This document shows positions 31,579-38,179 of a DNA stretch of 38,179 bases, piece by piece; positions within the stretch are counted from its first letter, which is position 1; each line of letters begins with the position of its first letter. The translations under genes and the position numbers were made by a program. Location: NCBI GenBank assembly GCA_900550545.1, contig URSS01000026.1, forward strand, positions 1 through 38,179, given 5' to 3'. The notes under the pieces are model-generated. The model made no database searches and was not told the origin of the DNA. It saw only the letters and a list, made by a program, of their open reading frames with translations. This stretch comes from an uncultured Lachnobacterium sp. Its GTDB lineage: Bacteria; Bacillota; Clostridia; Lachnospirales; Lachnospiraceae.

Positions 31579-33054
31579 ATGAAAAAAAAGACATCGTTGA
31601 CATGGCAGCTCATTGTTACCATGATAGGAATTGTTGCAGGAACCGTTGTTCTGTGCTGGTTTCTCAACAATACGTTTTTGGAAAAATACTACACATATAA
31701 CAAAGAAAAAGAGTTGTTGAATGGTTACCGCCAGGTGCATGAAGCCTGTATCAGTGGCGATAGCGGAGACAATGATATTTCTTTTGAACGTATCTGTGTG
31801 GATAACAACATCAATATGTTGATCACGGACCGTCATAGAAATCTCGTATGGACCTCCTATAACAATGCGCAGCGTTTTCAGATGCAGATGGACAACTGGA
31901 TTTATGGAACAGACCGCAATCAGATTCAGGTTTTAAAAAAAGGTGACGATTATACACTGGTACGTCAGACGGATGAACGGCTGGATTCGGAATATCTTGT
32001 ACTGCTTGGCTCACTGAAAGATGGTGGCTATGTCTATATGAGGACTGCATTGGAGAGTATTCGTGAAAGCGCGTCAATCACGAATCAGTTTTTTGTGATG
32101 ATCAGTATTGGTGCTATTTTCTTAAGTATTATTCTGATCGTAATTTTGTCTAACAGTATTTCAAAGCCGATTCGGTTACTGTCAGATATTTCCAGAAAAA
32201 TGACAAGACTTGATTTTGATGCAAAATATGTGCCTGCAAAGTATGGCAGCTATGAGATTGAGGAACTGGGACAGTCTATGAATGAATTGTCGGAGACGCT
32301 CGAGGAGACAATCAGTGAATTGAAGACGGCTAATGTCCGTCTGCAGCAGGATATAGAAAAGAAAGAACAGATTGATGAAATGCGAAAGGAATTTTTATCC
32401 AATGTATCCCATGAGTTAAAAACTCCGCTCGCATTGATTCAAGGTTATGCAGAAGGTTTGAAGGAATGCATCAACGATGATGCAGAAAGCCGGGATTTCT
32501 ACTGTGATGTCATCATGGATGAATCAGATAAAATGAATCAGATGGTCAAGAAACTTCTGACATTGAATCAGTTGGAATTTGGAAATGATACGATAGAGAT
32601 GACAAGGTTTGACATTACAGAACTGATTACAGGGGTGATTCAGTCAGCCTCTATTATGGCTGCACAGAAAAAAGTGGATATCCAGTTTTACAAAGAAGGG
32701 CCAGTGTATGTCTGGGGCGATGAATTTAAGGTCGAAGAGGTTATTACCAATTACCTGACCAATGCGATGAATCATGCAGATGGACAGCGACGCATCGAAA
32801 TCCGTTTTTCTTATCATGATGGACTGGTTCGGACAAGTGTATTTAATACGGGGGAACCGATTCCAGAGGAGGATTTGGACAAAATCTGGGTGAAATTCTA
32901 TAAAGTGGATAAGGCACGAACCCGTGAATATGGTGGAAGTGGTATCGGATTGTCCATTGTAAAGGCGATTATGGATTCTTTTCATCAGAAATGTGGCGTA
33001 ATTAACCATGAGGATGGCGTAGAATTCTGGATGGAATTGGAGAGTAACAACTAA
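31579..33054 (+). CDS. Sensor histidine kinase
   Basis: A 491-residue membrane kinase. Two membrane helices (about 10-32 and 170-192) enclose an extracellular sensor of some 135 residues. A HAMP domain follows (SNSISKPIRLLSDISRKMTRLDF), then the H-box SHELKTPLALIQGYAEG with His278, the N-box VITNYLTNAMNHA and a shortened ATP-binding domain (NTGEPIPEEDLDKIWVKFYK, GGSGIGLSIVKAI). Cognate of the preceding regulator. Confidence 0.93.
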   Translation: MKKKTSLTWQLIVTMIGIVAGTVVLCWFLNNTFLEKYYTYNKEKELLNGYRQVHEACISGDSGDNDISFERICVDNNINMLITDRHRNLVWTSYNNAQRFQMQMDNWIYGTDRNQIQVLKKGDDYTLVRQTDERLDSEYLVLLGSLKDGGYVYMRTALESIRESASITNQFFVMISIGAIFLSIILIVILSNSISKPIRLLSDISRKMTRLDFDAKYVPAKYGSYEIEELGQSMNELSETLEETISELKTANVRLQQDIEKKEQIDEMRKEFLSNVSHELKTPLALIQGYAEGLKECINDDAESRDFYCDVIMDESDKMNQMVKKLLTLNQLEFGNDTIEMTRFDITELITGVIQSASIMAAQKKVDIQFYKEGPVYVWGDEFKVEEVITNYLTNAMNHADGQRRIEIRFSYHDGLVRTSVFNTGEPIPEEDLDKIWVKFYKVDKARTREYGGSGIGLSIVKAIMDSFHQKCGVINHEDGVEFWMELESNN

Positions 33055-33139
33055 GTCGGAAAAATGTTGTATTATATACTGAAATATGATACTATAATCT
33101 TAATTTATAGGGCAAAAGTAACAAGAAGGATAGAAACAC

Positions 33140-33841
33140 ATGAAAAAGAGGATGCAGTTTTTGACCATATTACTGGCATCAACCGTTGTACTTGGTGGAT
33201 GTGGTACATCGCTGTATGAGCTGACGGATGATGAGGAAGATCTGATTGTTTCCGTTGCAGCTCAGGCTGTTGCCAAACATAATATTTTTCAGTCGGATGG
33301 CATAACAGACGTGGAACCGGAGACGGAGCCGCAGATGCAGGAAAATACAACCGAACAGGATACCCAGCAGGTACAGGAAGAAACAAATACGAATACCAAT
33401 ACTGGCGGTACCCAAACGAATACACAAACAAAGGAGATTTCATTATCTGATTTGCTTGGTAAGAATTTAAAGGTTTCTTATAAAGGATATTCGACCGCTT
33501 CTTCTTATCAGGAAGGTGATTATTTTAGTGTGAATGCCACGTCGGGAAAGACATTGATCATTATGAATATCAATGTGAAAAACACCGGAAAGAAGAACAT
33601 TAAGATAGACATGCTATCGAAAGATGTTACGTTTTATGGATGCTTCAATGGTACAGATCGTATTGTAGAAAAGAAAATCCTAAGCACAAAAAATCTTTCG
33701 ACTTATCAGGGAAAAATAAAGCCGGGCAAGTCGATAAAGACGGTACTGGCATTTGAAGTGTCAAAAAAACAGGCCGATGAAATTTCAACGCAGGATTTGC
33801 AGGTTGAGATGGATGGACAAATGTATCAGGTAACAATGTAG
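33140..33841 (+). CDS. Lipoprotein with DUF4352-like domain
   Basis: A 233-residue lipoprotein. The signal ends in the lipobox LGGC with Cys21. A Thr/Asn/Gln/Glu-rich linker (about residues 55-100, including NTNTNTGGTQTNTQTK) leads to a beta-sandwich domain (SVNATSGKTLIIMNINVKN, KIKPGKSIKTVLAFEVSK) of the kind found in DUF4352 proteins. AAGGA lies upstream of the ATG, and a TATAAT -10 box at about 33093 suggests its own promoter after the kinase gene. Located outside the membrane; role unknown. Confidence 0.8.
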   Translation: MKKRMQFLTILLASTVVLGGCGTSLYELTDDEEDLIVSVAAQAVAKHNIFQSDGITDVEPETEPQMQENTTEQDTQQVQEETNTNTNTGGTQTNTQTKEISLSDLLGKNLKVSYKGYSTASSYQEGDYFSVNATSGKTLIIMNINVKNTGKKNIKIDMLSKDVTFYGCFNGTDRIVEKKILSTKNLSTYQGKIKPGKSIKTVLAFEVSKKQADEISTQDLQVEMDGQMYQVTM

Positions 33842-33859
33842 AAATGGGGGAGAATATAT

Positions 33860-34765
33860 ATGGATACAAATATATTATTAGAGTCAGGTACAAATGAGTT
33901 GGAAATCTTGGAGTTTACATTAGCCGATAATCACTACGGCATCAATGTAGCAAAGATTCGTGAAATTTTATCATATCAGAAAGTAACACCGGTACCAAAT
34001 ACACATCCAAGTGTGGAAGGTATTTTTATGCCACGTGATACTATGATTACCGTAATTAATCTGAAACGGTGTCTGGATATTCCGGACAATGATGAAAGAG
34101 GTTTGTTTATTATTACAAACTTTAACAAATTAAATGTGGCATTCCACGTGGATCAGGTAATTGGAATTCACAGAGTATCCTGGGATGAGATTATCAAACC
34201 AGATTCTACTATCAATGGACAGGATGGCAGTGTTTCTACAGGTGTAATCAAAATCAATGATAAACTGGTCGTCATTCTGGATTTTGAGTCAATTGTGTCA
34301 AGCATCAGTCCGGAAACAGGACTTCGAGTGACTGATATGAAAGAATTTCAGGGACGTGAAAGAAGTGATGACACCATTCTTATTGCAGAAGATTCACAGC
34401 TTTTGAGTAGTCTGATTCAGGATTGTCTGCATAAGGCAGGATACACAAATCTGATTGTGACCATGAATGGACAGGAAGCATGGGATACATTGCTTAAGTT
34501 TAAGAAGGAAGGTAATCCAGCTGACAAAGTACAATGTATTATCACGGATATAGAGATGCCACAGATGGATGGACACAGACTTACCAAGCTGGTAAAGTCG
34601 GACGATGTTCTGAAGAATATTCCACTGATTATCTTTTCTTCCCTTGTTAATGAGGAAATGCGACGCAAAGGCGAAATGCTTGGAGCTGATGCCCAGCTTA
34701 CCAAACCGGAGATTGGAAGTCTTGTAGAGGCAATTGATAAGCTGATTGACAACGGAAATAAATAA
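33860..34765 (+). CDS. cheV: Chemotaxis protein CheV (CheW-receiver fusion)
   Basis: A 301-residue protein. The N-terminal CheW domain (EFTLADNHYGINVAKIREIL, GIFMPRDTMITVINLKRCLDI) couples receptors to CheA. The C-terminal receiver domain has Asp230 in CIITDIEMPQMDGH and Lys in QLTKPE. CheV adjusts receptor-kinase coupling during adaptation. No other che or flagellar gene is in the window, so the strain would need them elsewhere. GGGGGAG precedes the ATG. Confidence 0.93.
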   Translation: MDTNILLESGTNELEILEFTLADNHYGINVAKIREILSYQKVTPVPNTHPSVEGIFMPRDTMITVINLKRCLDIPDNDERGLFIITNFNKLNVAFHVDQVIGIHRVSWDEIIKPDSTINGQDGSVSTGVIKINDKLVVILDFESIVSSISPETGLRVTDMKEFQGRERSDDTILIAEDSQLLSSLIQDCLHKAGYTNLIVTMNGQEAWDTLLKFKKEGNPADKVQCIITDIEMPQMDGHRLTKLVKSDDVLKNIPLIIFSSLVNEEMRRKGEMLGADAQLTKPEIGSLVEAIDKLIDNGNK

Positions 34766-34775
34766 ATGTAGCAGC

Positions 34776-34806
34776 TTAAGGGATGTGGAAATTTCACATC
34801 CCTTAA
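34776..34806 (+). terminator. Terminator-like palindrome after cheV
   Basis: TTAAGGGATGTG pairs with CACATCCCTTAA over 12 bases with a 7-base loop. Only a weak T-run (GAGTTTT) follows, so it may terminate partially or stabilise the cheV message. Confidence 0.65.
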
Positions 34807-34829
34807 TTGAGTTTTACTGGAGAGAATTT

Positions 34830-36365
34830 ATGAGTAAGAGTGCATCAGAAAATTATTTGGATCAATTATTGAATTCTGTGCATGACAGTGAGGATCATGC
34901 ACAAGAGACGCAGCAACCACTGAATCCACAGGAAAAACTGGAAAGAGAAATTTTTGGTGAGCCGGAGAGCAATGCGCAGGTTACTGCAAAAAAGGAAGAA
35001 GAATTTTTACGCGAATTTGAGGAGGAGTTACTCAAAGATGATATGCAGGAGCCTTTTTCTGATTACAAACCCAAAATGATACAGGAACCGGAAGAAGTGC
35101 CGACGGATACGGATCTGGAAGTGGACACGGGAGATGATCTGGACTTCAATTTCGATTTCCTGTCGGATCAAGAACAGCAATCACAGCCTATTGATCAGCT
35201 GGATCAGGCAGTGGATGCGTTTGATGATAAGGTGCAGCAGGAGCAGAAGGAAGAGGCATCTGCAACAGAACAGGGACTTCCTTTGACCGAAGCCGGAGAG
35301 CCGGATCTGGTTGGAAATGCAGATTCGGATTTGCTTGATATGCTTAATAATTCCGAAGATCTCTCGGATTTGGGTGATTTATTAAATGGAGAAGAACAGG
35401 GCAAAAATCTTGACAAGGAAGATTCTATTGGAGCGTTTGCACAGGCACAGATGGATGAACAGGAGCAGGCTGCAGATCCAGAGAAAAATTCACTGGAAGA
35501 AGATATGCAACAGGAGTCCAAGAAGAAAAAGCGCAATAAGAAGGAAAAAGTAAAGAAAGAAAAAGTGCCGAAAGAGAAAAAAGAAGGAGGCATTTTTGCC
35601 CGTCTTGCAAAATTCTTTTTCGCAGAGCCAGAAGAAGACAACGTTACGAAAATTTCGGATGTGTCTGGTGCTGATGTTGTGACAGAACTGACAGAAGAGA
35701 ATCAGATGATTCTCGACGAACTGGAACAGGCAGATCAGAAAGAGGCTGCCAAGAAAGAAAAAAAGAAAAAAGAGAAGAAGAAAAAAGAACCAAAGCCAAA
35801 GGCACCGAAGCAAAAGAAAGCACCAAAGCCGAAGAAAGAAAAGAAACCGAAGGAAGTAGACAATACACCGCCACTTCCGAAAGCTCCGGTGATTGCGATT
35901 GTAGTCATGGTAGGTTCGCTTTTTGGACTGATATTGCTTGGTACACATACTATGGGATACCAGTCAGGTATCAATCAGGCAAAACAATGTTTCGCACAGG
36001 GCAATTATGTGGAAGGTTATGAACATCTGCAGGGACGCACGGTGAAAGCAAAAGATGAAGAATTGTATGGAAAGCTGGAAGTCCTGGCAACGGTATCGAA
36101 AAAGTATCAGGATTATCTTGTCTTTGATCACAATGGCTCCAAGGAGCAGGCGGCAGATGCATTGGTTTGTGCATATGGCAGATATGCTCTGAATAAGGAG
36201 CGTGCAGAGGAATATAATTGCAGCAAGGAACTTGATGCGCTTGGTAACAAGATCAAGAAGACTCTGAAAAAGGAATATAAGATGTCAGGAAAAGAAGCGT
36301 TGACGATTTATAATGCAAAGAATCGGGAAGCGTATACACGGTTGTTACAGGAGAAAATACAATGA
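34830..36365 (+). CDS. Acidic/Lys-rich single-pass membrane protein
   Basis: A 511-residue protein of no known family. Residues 1-220 are acidic and low-complexity (many Glu, Gln, Asp). Two Lys-rich tracts lie at about 228-255 and 307-345 (KKEKKKKEKKKKEPKPKAPK). A single membrane helix follows at about 352-374 (VIAIVVMVGSLFGLILLGTH), and the last 135 residues form a helical domain with TPR-like spacing (QAKQCFAQGNYVEGYEHL). The start at 34830 has GGAGAG upstream; an in-frame ATG at 34746 lies inside cheV and is rejected. Its stop overlaps the hydrolase start (ATGA). The highly charged cytoplasmic part suggests binding to nucleic acid or to protein partners, unproven. Confidence 0.78.
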   Translation: MSKSASENYLDQLLNSVHDSEDHAQETQQPLNPQEKLEREIFGEPESNAQVTAKKEEEFLREFEEELLKDDMQEPFSDYKPKMIQEPEEVPTDTDLEVDTGDDLDFNFDFLSDQEQQSQPIDQLDQAVDAFDDKVQQEQKEEASATEQGLPLTEAGEPDLVGNADSDLLDMLNNSEDLSDLGDLLNGEEQGKNLDKEDSIGAFAQAQMDEQEQAADPEKNSLEEDMQQESKKKKRNKKEKVKKEKVPKEKKEGGIFARLAKFFFAEPEEDNVTKISDVSGADVVTELTEENQMILDELEQADQKEAAKKEKKKKEKKKKEPKPKAPKQKKAPKPKKEKKPKEVDNTPPLPKAPVIAIVVMVGSLFGLILLGTHTMGYQSGINQAKQCFAQGNYVEGYEHLQGRTVKAKDEELYGKLEVLATVSKKYQDYLVFDHNGSKEQAADALVCAYGRYALNKERAEEYNCSKELDALGNKIKKTLKKEYKMSGKEALTIYNAKNREAYTRLLQEKIQ

Positions 36366-37219
36366 GAAAAACGTTAAAATCGGAAATAACAAAACCACAG
36401 TATGTGGTGTGTACAGATATCACATATGCACAGGTAGATTCTTGGTACGATCATTGCCGCAGAGATTTAAAGCTGGATCTGATTTATCCGGAGGACAACC
36501 GGAAAGAAAAAGCCTATCCATGCATCGTGTGGATTTGTGGCGGGGCATGGCTTCGTATGGACAAATCGGCACACCTTGCATATCTGAGCCGGTTGGCACA
36601 GAAGGGGTTCGTCGTTGCAAGTGTGGAGTACCGGACTTCCAATGAAGGAACATATCCGATGCAGTTGCTGGATGTGAAAGCGGCAATTCGTTACTTGCGG
36701 GCACATGCAAAAAGATATCGGATTGATACCGAACGATTTGGTGTGATGGGAGAATCTGCAGGAGGGTATTTGACCTGTATGGCAGCCCTTGACCAGGATC
36801 AATCACTTGATGTTGGGGAATATTTGGAATATTCCAGTGCAGTACAGGCGGCATGTCCGTGGTATCCGCCGACAGATGCGTCTGCATTTCCGTATGATGA
36901 TGTGGAAAAAGCAGCGATGTCTCCGGAATCCCAGCTCATGGGATTTAATGTTATGACGCATCAGAAAGATGCATGGGATTATTCGCCGGTGTCCAAAGTG
37001 ACAGAAGCAGCTCCACCATTTCTTATTATTCATGGCACAGAGGATCATACCGTGCCATACACTCAAAGTGAAAAATTATATGACATTTTGGAAAAAGAGG
37101 GATGTGATGTGACATTGCTTTCCCTGGATGGTGCCGATCATGCGGATCTGATGTTTTTTCAGGATGAAGTATGGACGGAAATTATACAATTTTTTCAGGA
37201 AAAATTATTTCAGGGCTGA
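36362..37219 (+). CDS. Alpha/beta hydrolase (esterase/lipase-like)
   Basis: A 285-residue soluble hydrolase. The oxyanion-hole region is IVWICGGAW, the nucleophile elbow is GESAG with Ser132, and the acid and His lie in IIHGTEDHTVP and LDGADHADLMF. It belongs to the BD-FAE/carboxylesterase type of fold (prolyl oligopeptidase-like esterases). No signal peptide. Translationally coupled to the upstream membrane protein by a 4-base overlap. Substrate unknown, possibly acyl or acetyl esters of dietary glycans. Confidence 0.85.
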   Translation: MRKTLKSEITKPQYVVCTDITYAQVDSWYDHCRRDLKLDLIYPEDNRKEKAYPCIVWICGGAWLRMDKSAHLAYLSRLAQKGFVVASVEYRTSNEGTYPMQLLDVKAAIRYLRAHAKRYRIDTERFGVMGESAGGYLTCMAALDQDQSLDVGEYLEYSSAVQAACPWYPPTDASAFPYDDVEKAAMSPESQLMGFNVMTHQKDAWDYSPVSKVTEAAPPFLIIHGTEDHTVPYTQSEKLYDILEKEGCDVTLLSLDGADHADLMFFQDEVWTEIIQFFQEKLFQG

Positions 37220-37356
37220 CTTGAAAAAGTAAATTCCAGTGCAGGGATAAATTCCACCACGCTTTAAAATTCTTTGATTTTTTAGAATTGTGGGAGGCCG
37301 CATTCAAAAAATGCGAATTGTTAAGTTCCAGCCTGACAGCAGATTTTTATGTTAAG
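37220..37356. other. Spacer between hydrolase gene and IS30 remnant
   Basis: 137 AT-rich bases. A short hairpin CGCATT-CAAAA-AATGCG is visible at 37302-37318. No gene or clear terminal inverted repeat was recognised; it probably includes the left end of the IS30-type element. Confidence 0.4.
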
Positions 37357-38179
37357 TTAGTGGTTAAAGCGTATCAGCTTAGGCGTCAGATTGACCTCAT
37401 CGGGTGGAATCGGCCTAAGCTGAAGTGCTTTTAAGATGTCTATACCATAGTTTTCAAGTGCTACATCATACGGTGTTCGACCACCAAGGCTTTCTCTTGG
37501 GGTTGAATTTATGTGGTCTACGATAGTTCTTAAATCCTATTGGGTGAGATATTCAAAGCTGGTCTTTTTAGGAAGAATCATTCGAAGCATGGTATGTGCC
37601 AAGCTGGTGTTCCAACTTGTTAAAAACAAGTTTTACGGCACCTTTGGTGCATCTGTTCATAATGAATGCAAGAAACAGTTTTTCACGGGTTAAGAAGAAT
37701 GTCAGGATGACACGCTTTGAGTCCTGTGATGAGTGAACGGTATCCATTTCAGCAAAATGGTCAAGCTCAAGGGCTTGAAAATCAGAAAACATACGTCTGA
37801 TAAAAACGGATCTGTCTTTGATCTGGGTCTTGTGTACTTTGCGGGGGTTTGAATTTTACCTGACGTTTCAGATCGATGTTTCTTGCGGACAGGATTCCTT
37901 TATCAAGGTAAGAATACAGAGTTCTCACGGACATATCGAGTTCTGGATGATTCGTTATAATCTGATATGGAGACTGGCCCTGAAAAATCAGGGGCGTGAT
38001 GACCATATCTTTTTGATGCAGTTCGTGTCTGGTCATGTTTATACCGGCCCTGGACTGTGAAAGACATTCTTTGTATTTGCGGTCAGCAAAAATAGCAATC
38101 ATAGCGGTATTTGTGGGCAATCGTGCAGAGAATGATCTTGCCACAGGCATTGACTTTTTTGCAATGATATCTGTGGACG
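37357..38179 (-). pseudogene. IS30-family transposase, frameshifted and cut by the window edge
   Basis: On the minus strand the right-hand part (38150-37850) encodes RHELHQKDMVITPLIFQGQS, PYQIITNHPELDMSVRTLYSYLD and NIDLKRQVKFKP. These are the N-terminal helix-turn-helix and linker of IS30-type transposases. The left-hand part, in another frame, encodes TIVDHINSTPRESLGGRTPYD, LENYGIDIL and IPPDEVNLTPKLI, the C-terminal catalytic end with its Glu-containing helix, closing at TAA 37359-37357. Between them the frame is broken more than once and the middle DDE part is damaged. The 5' end lies beyond the window. The element is not autonomous. Confidence 0.85.

Noticed and set aside
34746..34829. 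Earlier start for the Lys-rich membrane protein
   Set aside because: The ATG at 34746 lies within cheV and would translate through the terminator palindrome; GGAGAG marks the ATG at 34830.
35204..35948. Minus-strand Phe/Ser-rich ORFs
   Set aside because: They are complements of the Lys/Glu-rich tracts of the membrane protein gene; composition and lack of start signals show they are shadows.

Overview
The window looks like chromosome from a spore-forming gut Clostridia, most likely Lachnospiraceae. The evidence is low-to-moderate GC with strong AGGAGG-type ribosome sites, a cotJ spore-coat operon, an NfnAB pair, a class III fructose-bisphosphatase, CheV, and a four-gene operon of a type I associate with Lachnospiraceae (DUF5717/DUF5716-like). 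No rRNA or tRNA gene was seen. I cannot name the species from the sequence.

Layout. 1-54: right end of an IS200/IS605-type (TnpB) element. 91-5625: secreted propeller-like protein, azlCD branched-chain amino-acid exporter (minus strand), endonuclease IV, a phosphoribosyltransferase-like protein and a cytosine permease. 5716-7787: two CobW-type metallochaperone GTPases, one with a large His-rich insert and one with a YcgQ/DUF1980-like tail. 7881-10156: nfnAB, electron-bifurcating transhydrogenase. 10350-12761: P-type cation ATPase. 12853-19696: four co-directional genes (1180-aa helical giant, degenerate Hsp70/actin-fold protein, TPR protein, coiled-coil membrane protein) that look like one uncharacterised multi-protein system. 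19760-20358: cotJA, cotJB and the first 31 codons of cotJC.

20340-about 23000 is a decayed integrated element that cuts cotJC. It holds a large serine recombinase with a highly structured leader, a type I toxin-antitoxin locus (28-aa membrane toxin opposed by an antisense RNA of about 100 nt), a zinc-ribbon gene fragment fused by deletion to an ImmA-like gene, and the 3' end of an ImmR-like repressor. This recalls the B. subtilis skin element, which also interrupts a sporulation gene, uses a serine recombinase and carries a type I toxin (txpA/ratA). The rest of cotJC is not in the window. Immediately to the right, 23062-23400, lies a regular array of TGGAC/GTCCA half-sites with a period of 51 bp that I cannot assign to any known feature.

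23446-26450: FMN-dependent 2-hydroxyacid oxidase-like protein, a 2-hydroxyacyl-CoA dehydratase-type protein and a DnaQ-like exonuclease with a zinc finger. 26537-26602 (minus) encodes a 21-aa four-cysteine peptide with a good promoter and ribosome site. 26865-27183 is a structured RNA resembling the raiA motif. 27210-27950 (minus) is an XRE regulator with a catalytically dead LexA-type domain. 28350-33054: fbp, a small membrane protein, a response regulator and a histidine kinase in one operon, followed by a lipoprotein, CheV, a Lys-rich membrane protein and an alpha/beta hydrolase. 37357-38179 is a broken IS30-family transposase on the minus strand.
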